Source: JAFGRR01 sp964563855 (lineage in GTDB: Bacteria; Planctomycetota; Phycisphaerae; UBA1845; Fen-1342). From it: a DNA stretch of 64,000 bases. The position numbers and the translations under genes were made by a program. The stretch lies in contig CAZLYU010000008.1 in assembly GCA_964563855.1 (NCBI GenBank), forward strand, positions 1-64,000, read 5' to 3'. The stretch's first letter is position 1. Each line of letters opens with the position of its first letter. Below, piece by piece: positions 8,124-16,135 of this stretch. The notes under the pieces were generated by a model, which saw nothing but the letters and a program-made list of their open reading frames with translations, did no database searches and was not told the origin of the DNA.

Positions 8124-8801
8124 ATGCCAGCGATTCGAGTATGGGTGACGCGCGATGAGGCGGCGGATGGCCCGCTGTGCGGAGCGCTGCGCGCCGCGGG
8201 GCTGGATCCCCTACTGGAACCCGTGCTGATGCGAACGGTCGACGAGGCGGCTCGCGAAGCGCTGAACGGCATCGCGCCGGGCGACTTCGTTGTGCTTACC
8301 AGCCCGTTCGCGATCAACGCGGTGCATGATCTGCCGGCGGTGCGAGCGGCGCGCGTTGCGGTGGTGGGGGCGCCGTCGGCGGCGCTGGCGCGGGATGCGG
8401 GTCTGAACGTCGTTTTGGTCGGCGCGGACGGGCGTGGCGAGACGCTGTTTGCGCAATTGCGTGATGAGGTATCGTCGGGGAGCGTGTGGTACCCGCGGTC
8501 GTCGCAAGCGCATGAGCCCAAGCCGTGGGCAGGGATTACGCTGCACAGTCCGGTGCTGTATCGAACGGAGCCGCGGTCGTATCGCGCCGAGGTCAGAGCG
8601 CAGTGCGATGTGGCGTCACTCACGAGTCCATCGGCGGTGCGGGTCGTGGGGCCGATCGATCAGCCGGTCGCCAGCATTGGAGAGACGACCAGTGCGGCGA
8701 TCGCTCAGGAACTGGGTCGCACCGCGGAAATCGTGGCGGCGACACCGACGTTCGCCGCGCTGGCGGCGGCGATCGCTGCGTGGGGCGCGCGGCGCTCATG
8801 A
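8124..8801 (+). CDS. hemD: Uroporphyrinogen-III synthase
   Basis: Cyclises hydroxymethylbilane to uroporphyrinogen III with inversion of ring D, in the heme/siroheme pathway. The 225-residue protein has the two-lobed HemD pattern: IRVWVTRDEAADGPLCGALRAAG at the start, a DFVVLTSPFAINAV segment, a WYPRSSQAHE segment and a C-terminal VASIGETTSAAIAQELGR helix with ATPTFAALAAAI. HemD is weakly conserved, so the call rests on this succession rather than on one motif. ATG at 8124 matches the family start; the frame is open for about 320 bases upstream but that part is not HemD-like. No other heme gene is in the window. Confidence 0.85.
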   Translation: MPAIRVWVTRDEAADGPLCGALRAAGLDPLLEPVLMRTVDEAAREALNGIAPGDFVVLTSPFAINAVHDLPAVRAARVAVVGAPSAALARDAGLNVVLVGADGRGETLFAQLRDEVSSGSVWYPRSSQAHEPKPWAGITLHSPVLYRTEPRSYRAEVRAQCDVASLTSPSAVRVVGPIDQPVASIGETTSAAIAQELGRTAEIVAATPTFAALAAAIAAWGARRS

Positions 8802-8942
8802 GCTGCGGTTTAGGTGTGCGTCAAATGCTGGCGGAAGGGGCGCGTGCTTTCGCGACGGCTGGGGTGGGGCGGGAGAGGCGGCGATCCGGGGGCGCATGAA
8901 CAGGCGTCCGGCTCGCTCGCAGATGCGGTTCGATCTGGGCGG

Positions 8943-9242
8943 TTACAGATCGTCGTCCTCTTCGTCGTCGTCATCGTCGTCGAAGTCGTCGTCATCGTCA
9001 TCGAATTCGTCGTCGTCGAACTCGTCGTCGTCGCCGTCGAGATCGTCGTCGTCGTCATCGTCGAAGTCGTCATCAAACTCGTCGTCGTCATCGCCAGCGT
9101 TGCGGATGTCGGCGCCGGTGATGATGGCCGACGCGAACACCGAGCGCTCGGCCGTGACTCGATCGAGCCAGGAGAGCTCATCGAGGCCGGCGCCGAGCCG
9201 CAATGCCGTCGATCCGCCGATTGTCATCGCACACGCTGTCAT
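8943..9242 (-). CDS. Small protein with a near-pure Asp/Glu C-terminal tail
   Basis: 99-residue protein of unknown function. Residues 1-50 are of normal composition with a moderately hydrophobic start (MTACAMTIGGSTALRLGAGL) and a helical middle; residues 51-99 are 41 Asp/Glu out of 49, broken only by five Phe, two Leu and one Gly. Evidence for a real gene is the start: ATG at 9242 with GGGAG nine bases upstream, and a frame that ends shortly after the acidic run. Such tails can bind divalent cations or mimic DNA. The N-terminus could be an uncleaved export signal, but this is not clear. The opposite strand reads as poly-Ser and is a shadow. It is convergent with hemD. Confidence 0.65.
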   Translation of the reverse strand: MTACAMTIGGSTALRLGAGLDELSWLDRVTAERSVFASAIITGADIRNAGDDDDEFDDDFDDDDDDDLDGDDDEFDDDEFDDDDDDFDDDDDDEEDDDL

Positions 9243-9443
9243 GATTTCAACTCCCTGTTTCCGGGACGCGTTTCTCCCGCCTACGCGCGGGAAGATAGCG
9301 AGCGAAGCGCGCTAGTCAAGCGGGTGTTGAGCCAAATACCGGTTTTGCGTTTTTCTCACGGCGGTTTAGGCTTCCGGGGGACCGGCGTGCGTCGCGATCT
9401 TGGTGTTGGTCAGGCGAGCACGGTTGGGTTAGGTGGTTCGCTT

Positions 9444-9884
9444 ATGCCCGCTCAAAAGCGTCTCTGGTACGCAGACGGATTACGGTTCGCCTGCACGCGT
9501 TGCGGACGATGTTGCGGCGGGGCGCCCGGCTATGTCTGGGTAAGCCCGGACGAGGTCGCCGCGATTGCCCGGCGGCTGTCGTTGACGCCGGAAGCGTTTC
9601 AACGCCGCTACACCCGCGTGATCGGCAAACGTCGGAGCCTGATTGAACACCGTAACGGCGACTGCGTTTTTCTGGAGCGTGACGCGGATGGGCGGGCCGG
9701 CTGCAGTGTGCATGCCGATCGGCCGCTGCAATGTCGGACGTGGCCGTTTTGGGACTCGAATCTGGAGTCTGAGCGGGCGTGGACGGTTACGGCGGCGTTT
9801 TGCCCCGGGTGCGACCAAGGGCCGCTGCATACGCTCCCGGTGATCGAGGAGCAGCGTTTTCTTGGGGCGGATCGCAAGCTGTAG
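9444..9884 (+). CDS. YkgJ-family cysteine cluster protein
   Basis: 146-residue protein of the YkgJ/Fe-S cluster (zinc- or iron-chelating) family. The hallmark is an N-terminal CTRCGRCCGGAPG (four Cys), followed by the WVSPDEVAAIARRLSLTPEAF helix, CVFLE, C-x-V-H-x-DRPLQCRTWPFW and a late CPGCDQG. These cysteines are thought to bind a metal or an Fe-S cluster; the cellular role is not established. The start ATG at 9444 fits the family N-terminus (LWYADGLRFACTRC); the frame is open far upstream, but that part is the antisense of the poly-Asp gene and not family-like. It is convergent with the lipoprotein gene downstream. Confidence 0.9.
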   Translation: MPAQKRLWYADGLRFACTRCGRCCGGAPGYVWVSPDEVAAIARRLSLTPEAFQRRYTRVIGKRRSLIEHRNGDCVFLERDADGRAGCSVHADRPLQCRTWPFWDSNLESERAWTVTAAFCPGCDQGPLHTLPVIEEQRFLGADRKL

Positions 9885-9958
9885 TTAGGTTGTGCGTCTT
9901 TGCCTGCGGATGCGAGCAGCTCTCGGCGGGGGCGCCATGATTGTCGACGCGGGCCGCT

Positions 9959-11332
9959 TCAATCGGGTTCCGGCACGCTGTCGGGGGTTTGAGAGACCGA
10001 CCTCACCCATGACAAGCCGGTGATCGACTGGGCGGTGTTGAGCTCGATGGGCGGCTGCTGGTCGACGAACACCACCACTGTTTCGCGGCCGGTGGGGGCG
10101 TTGTAGCGGGCGGCCAGGGCTCGATTTTCCGCGGCGTAGGTGTATTCGCTGAGCGAGCCGGGCACGAAGGTGCGGCCGCCGGGGGCGGTAAGGCGGCCGT
10201 CGGTGACGTCAAGAAACCGCCGCCAGGGCGCAGCGCGTGAATCGATGGGAATGCGCAGCGTTTGCAGCGCGTCTGCGGGGAGATGAGCGGGTGGGATCGC
10301 GTCGAGCAAGCCGGCTGAAGGATGGGGAATTTTCACAAGCATCTCGCCGGTTTGCACGTTGGCGATGCCGGTGAGATAGCGGCCGTCGGTCGGCAGCAAT
10401 CCGCGCCACTCGGTGACCTCGGTGTAGACGAGCGCCAGGTAGTTTCCCGTGAGGGGTGTGAGGCGCAGGGCGGGTCCGATGGGCGAGCGCGGTCGTGTTG
10501 TAACGCGTACATCTTGCACGAGGGGCTGAAGGCCGCGTTCGCCGCGTCGCCACACCACGACGTCGAACACATGCCACTCGCGGCCGAGCATCTGGAAGGC
10601 GATCGCGGCCCAGTCGCCGTGTTCGCCGACGACGGCGCCGGCGATGCGTCGATCGGCCGGCCACGGGGCGATGTCGATGATGTCGCCGGTGAGCACGTTG
10701 AACCGGGTGACGACATTGCCGGTGTCGCGTTGCACGAGCAGCAGCCAGTCGAGCGGGCCGACGCGGGCGAGCGGCTGCACGGGGTCGTCGAGCAAGACGC
10801 TGACGGCATCTGCGGCGGTGTCGACCAGCGCGAGTCGCGACCATACGGGGTGTAATGCGGCGACGAGGCCGCGGCGTACGCTCAACGTCGCGGTGCGGGG
10901 GGCGGCGGCGCAGCGCAGCAGCACGCGGTCGGCGGCGATTTCGAGGATCTCGCGGACCGGCGGGAGATCGAGCGGGGTGAACAAGCGGCGTGGCGTGCGC
11001 GATCCGCGAATCGCAAAGACGCCCAAGCCGTCAACCGAGGGCGCCGCCACGAGTGTTTCCTGATCGTCGAGTGCGAGCAGTGGCTGCAGTGGTTGTTGCT
11101 GGTTTGAGAAGGGCGTGATGTGCGTGAGGGTTGGCGCCAGCTCCCAGCGAGATTGCGCGAGCAGGCGGCGGTCGAAGCGCCAGTCGTAGCGCTGCAATTG
11201 GGCGCCGAGTTCGCCGCGGGTGGTGACGTAGAGCGAGGAGGGGGTTGGCGGGTCGGGCGCCGCGCAGCCGACGCCGATCAGCACGAGTAGGCCCGACAGC
11301 GTGGTGCTAAGGTTGCAGCAGCGGCGCGACAT
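9959..11332 (-). CDS. Putative lipoprotein of unknown function, beta-propeller-like
   Basis: 457-residue exported protein. It starts MSRRCCNLSTTLSGLLVLIG and has a lipobox LIGVGC about residues 18-23, so it should be lipid-modified at that Cys. The rest is rich in short beta-type segments that alternate (VGPLDWLLLVQRDTGNVVTR, GRYLTGIANVQTGEMLVKI, FVPGSLSEYTYAAENRALAA), suggesting a WD40/YVTN-like propeller; no catalytic motif is visible. I chose ATG 11332 because it gives a proper signal peptide; the frame continues upstream into pyrF without one. The start overlaps the end of pyrF by 26 bases, so translation is probably coupled. It follows prx and pyrF as the last gene of that minus-strand operon. 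Confidence 0.75.
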   Translation of the reverse strand: MSRRCCNLSTTLSGLLVLIGVGCAAPDPPTPSSLYVTTRGELGAQLQRYDWRFDRRLLAQSRWELAPTLTHITPFSNQQQPLQPLLALDDQETLVAAPSVDGLGVFAIRGSRTPRRLFTPLDLPPVREILEIAADRVLLRCAAAPRTATLSVRRGLVAALHPVWSRLALVDTAADAVSVLLDDPVQPLARVGPLDWLLLVQRDTGNVVTRFNVLTGDIIDIAPWPADRRIAGAVVGEHGDWAAIAFQMLGREWHVFDVVVWRRGERGLQPLVQDVRVTTRPRSPIGPALRLTPLTGNYLALVYTEVTEWRGLLPTDGRYLTGIANVQTGEMLVKIPHPSAGLLDAIPPAHLPADALQTLRIPIDSRAAPWRRFLDVTDGRLTAPGGRTFVPGSLSEYTYAAENRALAARYNAPTGRETVVVFVDQQPPIELNTAQSITGLSWVRSVSQTPDSVPEPD

Positions 11333-12236
11333 CGTTTGCGAACGCGGCGGCGGCGGCGCCGATGCACGCGCGCCAGTCGCCGTTGCAGGCTGCGAGCCGT
11401 TCGGGTTGCTCGTATGCATAAATCACCGACCGCGAGGCATTGATGACCGCGCTGCCCGGGGTCGCGCCGAACAGCGGCCGACACTCCGCCGCGCCGGCGC
11501 CCTGTGCACCATAGCCGGGGACCAGCAGCGGTGTGTGCGGGAGGCTGGCGCGTACGGCGGCGGACGACGCGGCGTCTTTCGCTGCGACAACCGCGCCGAC
11601 GCTGGAGAGGCCGGTCGGGCCGGTGGCGTCGTAGCGCTGGGTCCAATCGCGAAGTAGCGCCGCCAGAAACTGGTGAAGCTGCTGGGCTTCGCCGCCGAAC
11701 GCGTGAATCTGATCGGCGCCGGGATCGGACGGTCGGACGAGCACGTACACGCCGCGGCCGGTCTCGGCAGCGGCTTCGACGAATGGTCGCACGGCGTTTT
11801 CGCCGAGGTAGCCGGCGAGTGTGACCGCGTCGGGGATGGTTGCGGGATCGCGGTCGCTCCAGCTCGGGGTTGCCAGGTGGGCGCTAGCGTAGCGTGTGGC
11901 GGTGGAGCCGATATCGCCGCGCTTGATGTCGCCGATAACCAGCAAGCCGTGCTGGTGGGCATTGGCGATCAAGCGGTAGTACGCGGCGACGCCGTGCTCG
12001 TAGAAGGCTTCGAAGAATGCGGAGTTGATCTTGACGACCGGTGCGTGGGGAGCGGCTTGCTCGATCACGACGCGGCTGAAGTGCTCGACCGCCGCCGCCG
12101 CGTCTTTGGCGCTGGTTACGTTGGTGCGGAGTTCTTCGGGCAGGCGGTCGAAGACGGGGTCGATGCCGACGCACGCGGGGGTGGCCTTGTCGCGCACGGC
12201 CTGGGACAGTCGCTCGGCGTATGACGCGCTGGTCAC
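11307..12236 (-). CDS. pyrF: Orotidine 5'-phosphate decarboxylase (type 2)
   Basis: Converts OMP to UMP, the last step of de novo pyrimidine synthesis. The 309-residue length and motifs are those of the PyrF group 2: CVGIDPVFDRLPEEL at the N-terminus, VVKINSAFFEAFYEHG, the catalytic VIGDIKRGDIGSTATRYA (Lys-x-x-Asp pair) and the late GYGAQGAGAAECRPLF. The start is GTG at 12236, directly abutting the TAG stop of the peroxiredoxin gene, with GAGGG in the last codons of that gene acting as ribosome binding site. This spacing indicates translational coupling. The 3' end overlaps the lipoprotein start. No other pyrimidine gene is in the window. Confidence 0.95.
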   Translation of the reverse strand: MTSASYAERLSQAVRDKATPACVGIDPVFDRLPEELRTNVTSAKDAAAAVEHFSRVVIEQAAPHAPVVKINSAFFEAFYEHGVAAYYRLIANAHQHGLLVIGDIKRGDIGSTATRYASAHLATPSWSDRDPATIPDAVTLAGYLGENAVRPFVEAAAETGRGVYVLVRPSDPGADQIHAFGGEAQQLHQFLAALLRDWTQRYDATGPTGLSSVGAVVAAKDAASSAAVRASLPHTPLLVPGYGAQGAGAAECRPLFGATPGSAVINASRSVIYAYEQPERLAACNGDWRACIGAAAAAFANDVAPLLQP

Positions 12237-12959
12237 CTAGCCCTCGTCGAGGTACCGCAGCACCTCCATCTCGTGGCCGTCAGCCTTGACGTTGGCGAAC
12301 ACCTGCTCGATACGGCCGTTGGGATCGATGATGAACGTGGATCGTTTGATGCCCATCACCGGTTTGCCGTACATCATTTTCTGGCCGTAGGCGCCGTAAT
12401 GCTGCGCGACCGCGCGGTCGGGGTCGGCCAAGAGCGGGAAGGGCAGGCTGAACTTGGCGGCGAACTTGCGATGGCTTTCGACGGTGTCGGGTGAAACACC
12501 GAGCACGATTGCGTTGCGTTCGGCGAACTCGCTGAGCGTGTCGCGAAAGCCGCAGGCTTCCCTGGTGCAGCCGGGGGTGTCGTCTTTCGGATAGAAGTAG
12601 AGCACGACGTGCTTGCCGCGATAGCCGCTGAGGCGATGGGTCTGGCCGGCGCCGTCCATCAGTTCGAAGTCGGGGGCGAGCGCGCCGACCTTCGGCATGC
12701 CGCCATTCTGCGGCTGGGAGGGCGGATGCGCGGCGGCGGCCTTTTTCTTGGTCTTCCGCGGCTGGCTGCGCGTTGCGGCCTTCTTGACCTTGGTGGTCTT
12801 CTTGCGGGCCGCGGCGCTGGTCTTTTTGACGGATTTCTTGGCCGTCGACTTGGCGGCGGCCTTCTTGGTCGTCGGCCGCTTCACGGCTTTCTTGGCGGCT
12901 GTCTTGCGGGCGGCGGTCTTTTTCTTCGCAGCCTTCTTGGTCGCCTTCTTTTTGGCCAT
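12237..12959 (-). CDS. PrxQ/Bcp-type peroxiredoxin with lysine-rich histone-H1-like N-terminal tail
   Basis: 240-residue fusion. Residues 1-75 are a repetitive Lys/Ala/Thr tail (28 Lys and 5 Arg in the first 73) of the AAKK/KKTAARK type seen in bacterial and eukaryotic H1-like proteins. Residues 88-240 are a complete thiol peroxidase of the PrxQ/Bcp class: GALAPDFELMDG, YFYPKDDTPGCTREACGFRD with peroxidatic Cys131 and resolving Cys136, ILGVSPD-like VLGVSPDTVESHRKF and RSTFIIDPNGRI. The enzyme reduces peroxides with thioredoxin. The tail should bind DNA or other polyanions. GGAG is nine bases before the ATG at 12959, supporting the long start; Met88 could give a tail-free form. It is first in an operon with pyrF. 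Confidence 0.92.
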   Translation of the reverse strand: MAKKKATKKAAKKKTAARKTAAKKAVKRPTTKKAAAKSTAKKSVKKTSAAARKKTTKVKKAATRSQPRKTKKKAAAAHPPSQPQNGGMPKVGALAPDFELMDGAGQTHRLSGYRGKHVVLYFYPKDDTPGCTREACGFRDTLSEFAERNAIVLGVSPDTVESHRKFAAKFSLPFPLLADPDRAVAQHYGAYGQKMMYGKPVMGIKRSTFIIDPNGRIEQVFANVKADGHEMEVLRYLDEG

Positions 12960-13090
12960 GGCGTCGTGCTCCGAAACACCGAGGGGTCAGTCGGTGGTGG
13001 CGGAATTATGGGTGCGCCGTGCGCGATTCACAAGCGGCGACCGGCTCGAAGCGGGCCCGCGTGCTCCGGATGGTCGCACGGCAAGTCTCG

Positions 13091-13121
13091 CGATCGGTTC
13101 GCCGTACTGGCGAACCGATCG
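13091..13121. repeat. Perfect 13-bp inverted repeat (hairpin) between amylase and peroxiredoxin genes
   Basis: CGATCGGTTCGCC at 13091-13103 and its exact reverse complement at 13109-13121 flank the 5-base loop GTACT. It begins 20 bases after the amylase stop on the minus strand, where it could act as a terminator or RNA 3'-end stabiliser, but no T-run follows on that strand. It could equally be an operator for the peroxiredoxin-pyrF operon, whose start is 130 bases away. Confidence 0.6.
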
Positions 13122-13139
13122 GTGAGGCTGTCTGGGCGA

Positions 13140-15581
13140 TCAGCGCGCGGCGGTCTGCGGGGTCGACTCGACCAGGACGACGCCGCTCACGGGGGGCAGG
13201 CTGACGCGGGTGGCGTCGCCGGCTGACTCGTAAGCGTCGTCGGCGCCGAGCGCGACGCGCCAGTCGCCGGTCGTGGGCAGATCGACCTGGTGGCTGGCCT
13301 CGGATGCGTTGAGCACAACCATCACGCGCTCGCCTTCATGGCGACGCTCGAACGCCCAGATGTCGCGCGTGTCGTCAGCGAGCACGGTGGCGAACTCGCC
13401 GACGCGCAGGGCCGCGTACTCGTTGCGCAACGCGATTGCCTGGCGATAGAAGTCGAGGTGGTCTTCCGCGATTTGCGCACCGGGTTCGGCGTAGGGCCCG
13501 AGATCGCTCCAGAGCATGGGCTTGCGATTGGTCGGGTCGTCCGCGCCCCACATGCCGGCTTCATCGCCGTAGTAGATCATCGGGGCGCCGACGTAGGTCA
13601 TCTGCAGCAAGGCGACGAGTCGCGCTCGGCGATAGGCCTCCTCGGAGGGTTTATCGTTGCTGTAGTCGGGATTGTTGTCTTGCACGCGGTTCTGACGGTC
13701 GTAGTCGCGGTCGGGGTTGGCGGCCATCGAGACGACGCGATCGGTGTCGTGACTGCCGATGAGCGTCTGGCAGGTGTAGGTTGCGGCTTCGGGGTAGGCG
13801 AGTCGCAACTCGGCGAGCCGGGCGGCGACTTCGCTGGCCTTGATCTTGTTGTCGCGATCGAAGATCCACGCGACCGCGGCCTTCGAGAACTCGTAGTTCA
13901 TGACCGCGTCGAAGTGATGGCCGTCGAGCCAGCGGTCGGCGCGGTGCCAGATTTCGCCGGTGATGAGTGCGTTGGGGTTGATCTGTTTGACGTGTCGGCG
14001 CCACTCGGCCCAGAACTGGCGCGGGATGTCGGAGGGGACGTCGAGGCGCCAGCCGTCGATGCCGTCGCTAGGGTCGCCGTCGCCGTCGGGGTCCATCCAG
14101 CGCTTGGTGATGTTGAAAATGTGCTGTTTGACCTGGGGCGATCGAAAGCCGTTGTGGCTCTTGGCGAGCACCGGCATGTGGGCGAAGTCTGACCAGCCGC
14201 GATAGGTGAAGGGATCGTACGAGACGATGTCGAACCAGTCGGCGTAGACCGATCGTCGGCCGCGTTCGCGGGTGTCGAGGAAGGCGGGATGCTCGACGCC
14301 GGTGTGGTTGAAGACGCCGTCGAGGACGACCTTGAAGCCCATCTCGTGGGCCTTCTCGATGAAGGCGAGGAAGCGTTTGTCGCTCTCGGTCCAGGTCCAG
14401 GTGGAGGGTTCGAGGAGATTCTCGCTCTTGATCGCCTCGGCATAGTCGCCTTTGACGCCGAAGTTGTCGTCGACGTGCAGCCAGTTCGACAGGTCGTACT
14501 TGTGGTTGCTGGGGGCCTCAAAGATCGGCATGAGGTAGAGCGCGTTGACGCCGAGATCTTTCAGGTAAGGCAGCTTTTCTTCGAGCCCGGCGAGGTCGCC
14601 GCCGTAGTGGCGATCGAAGACGAATGAATAGAATTCGCCGTTCTCGCCGGGTTGGGGGGTGAACCAGGCGCTGGTCCAGGTGAGCGCGCCATCGGGATCG
14701 TTCGATGGGTCGCCGTTGCGGAAGCGGTCGACCATGATTTGATACCAGACGGCGTGCTTGGCCCAGTCGGGCGTGTCGAACAGGCTGGCCGCGGTATAGG
14801 CGTAGTAGTAGGTCTGCGGGTCGCAGGCTTCGGTCGCGCCATCGTTGAGCACGAAGGTGTAGTTCATGCGGCGGACCTTCGGCGAGCGGTCGTTGCTGGC
14901 GAGGTTGACGAGCGCCTCCCAGTAGGTGAAGAGTGGGCCGGCCGAGACTTGTTGCATCTCGACGGGATCGCCGTTCTTGCGGCTGAGGGTGACGCGCTCG
15001 ACGTCGCGCGACATCGTGCGATATCGCACGCGGACGTGTTGCTCGTCGGTCGGCTGAACATACATTGGCAGATCGGTGCGGTGCTCGAGGCCGAGCACGT
15101 CGATCTGGCCGTCGCCGACGGTGGCGTCGGAGGCGTCCATGCGGGCGAGCTTGCCGAGGCGTATGGTCGAGTTGTAGCCGCCGAAGCCGTCGGGTTTGCG
15201 ATCGAGGTTGTAGGGGTCGAAGAACCACTCTTCGTCATTGACGAGGAATTTGTATTCATGGACGCCGGTGGTGAGCATGACTTCGACGCTCCAGGCGCCG
15301 TTGTCGTCGGGGCCGGTCATGGGGGTGGCGGAACGATCCCAGCCGTTGAACGAGCCGACGAGCGAGACGTTGCGGGTCTCGATGTCGGGTCGGAAGGTGA
15401 AGGTGGTGCGCCACTCGTTGACGGTTGGGTTCGACGCGTTGACCGAGCGGGGCAGCGGGGCGAGGTCGGCGGCGCTGGCGGTGTACTCGAGCTTTGGCGC
15501 CGGGGGCCAATCGAGATCGGCTGAGGCGCTGGATGCGAACCCACCGATGATGAGAAGTGAGATGATGAGTTGCTGCTTCAT
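13140..15581 (-). CDS. Secreted alpha-amylase family (GH13) glycoside hydrolase with CBM48-like N-terminus
   Basis: 813-residue exported enzyme acting on alpha-glucans or maltodextrins. A signal peptide covers residues 1-21. A glycogen-binding CBM48/E-set module follows (NVSLVGSFNGWDRSATPM, GVHEYKFLVNDEEWFFDP). A second N-domain precedes the TIM barrel, which begins at WAKHAVWYQIMVDRFRNGD. Conserved GH13 regions are DGVFNHTG, GWRLDVPSD with nucleophile Asp514, GEIWHRADRW with acid/base Glu543 and IGSHDTDR with Asp612. The order of domains is that of neopullulanase/cyclomaltodextrinase-type enzymes, though cytosolic enzymes of that group lack a signal peptide. The C-terminal domain is beta-type. 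A terminator stands between it and the gene upstream, so it is probably transcribed alone. Confidence 0.93.
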   Translation of the reverse strand: MKQQLIISLLIIGGFASSASADLDWPPAPKLEYTASAADLAPLPRSVNASNPTVNEWRTTFTFRPDIETRNVSLVGSFNGWDRSATPMTGPDDNGAWSVEVMLTTGVHEYKFLVNDEEWFFDPYNLDRKPDGFGGYNSTIRLGKLARMDASDATVGDGQIDVLGLEHRTDLPMYVQPTDEQHVRVRYRTMSRDVERVTLSRKNGDPVEMQQVSAGPLFTYWEALVNLASNDRSPKVRRMNYTFVLNDGATEACDPQTYYYAYTAASLFDTPDWAKHAVWYQIMVDRFRNGDPSNDPDGALTWTSAWFTPQPGENGEFYSFVFDRHYGGDLAGLEEKLPYLKDLGVNALYLMPIFEAPSNHKYDLSNWLHVDDNFGVKGDYAEAIKSENLLEPSTWTWTESDKRFLAFIEKAHEMGFKVVLDGVFNHTGVEHPAFLDTRERGRRSVYADWFDIVSYDPFTYRGWSDFAHMPVLAKSHNGFRSPQVKQHIFNITKRWMDPDGDGDPSDGIDGWRLDVPSDIPRQFWAEWRRHVKQINPNALITGEIWHRADRWLDGHHFDAVMNYEFSKAAVAWIFDRDNKIKASEVAARLAELRLAYPEAATYTCQTLIGSHDTDRVVSMAANPDRDYDRQNRVQDNNPDYSNDKPSEEAYRRARLVALLQMTYVGAPMIYYGDEAGMWGADDPTNRKPMLWSDLGPYAEPGAQIAEDHLDFYRQAIALRNEYAALRVGEFATVLADDTRDIWAFERRHEGERVMVVLNASEASHQVDLPTTGDWRVALGADDAYESAGDATRVSLPPVSGVVLVESTPQTAAR

Positions 15582-15610
15582 CGCGGCCTCTTCGGGTGTG
15601 ATGGTTGGTC

Positions 15611-15645
15611 TGGGAAAAGCCCAAAGGCGTCGCCCGTGCGACGCC
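15611..15645 (-). terminator. Intrinsic terminator after the 136-residue gene
   Basis: On the minus strand an 8-bp stem GGCGTCGC/GCGACGCC (15626-15645) with a 4-base loop is followed by TTTGGGCTTTT. It lies about 70 bases downstream of the stop at 15713 and upstream of the amylase start. Confidence 0.6.
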
Positions 15646-15712
15646 GAGAATTTTAACCGGTATTCGCTACGCGACTCGCGCTATTCCTGTTTAACGTCGC
15701 GGGGCGGATTTT

Positions 15713-16123
15713 CTACGGCCGCAGGGGCCACTGCGGCGGGTCGATGCGCCCTTTGACGACCTGCGTCGGATCGTCGGGCGAGTAGGGGCTGACGCTGCCG
15801 CTGTTGGTTTCGGGGCACTGCGGATAGGGATCGACGGTCATCACGCCGCGGGCCTGATCTCGCACCAGGCGTGGGACGAAGAGCTTCTCTGACGCGTACG
15901 AGTAGTACCAGGGATAGACCGACATTTCGCCGGTGGCCGACTCGAAGGGTGGTCGTTCGTCCAGGGTGTGCGTGATGGCTACGTCTTCGCCGGTGGCGAG
16001 ATCGATGCACAGCGTCGTGATGGCGTCTGGCAGTTCCACGGCGTCTGAGGCGCCGAACAGCATGTAGCCGGCGACGCCCAGCAACACGACCGCGGTGAGC
16101 CCGAGCCCGATTTGTTTTTGCAT
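15713..16123 (-). CDS. Membrane-anchored or secreted protein of unknown function
   Basis: 136 residues with one N-terminal hydrophobic segment (IGLGLTAVVLLGVAGYMLFG, residues 5-24) that can be an anchor or signal peptide. The rest is polar with no motif I recognise. It includes two Cys (in TTLCIDL and PQCPET) and an aromatic patch VYPWYYSYASEKLFVP. It is the second gene after the prepilin-like gene on the same strand, with a 12-base gap, so a role in the same export or pseudopilus context is likely. The compact size and TM start resemble small partners encoded with Planctomycetota pseudopilins, but I do not know its function. Confidence 0.7.
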   Translation of the reverse strand: MQKQIGLGLTAVVLLGVAGYMLFGASDAVELPDAITTLCIDLATGEDVAITHTLDERPPFESATGEMSVYPWYYSYASEKLFVPRLVRDQARGVMTVDPYPQCPETNSGSVSPYSPDDPTQVVKGRIDPPQWPLRP

Positions 16124-16135
16124 GCCGGTCTCTCG

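Noticed and set aside
8434..9315. Plus-strand frame with a long poly-Ser stretch
   Set aside because: It is the reverse reading of the poly-Asp gene at 8943-9242, which has the better start and end.
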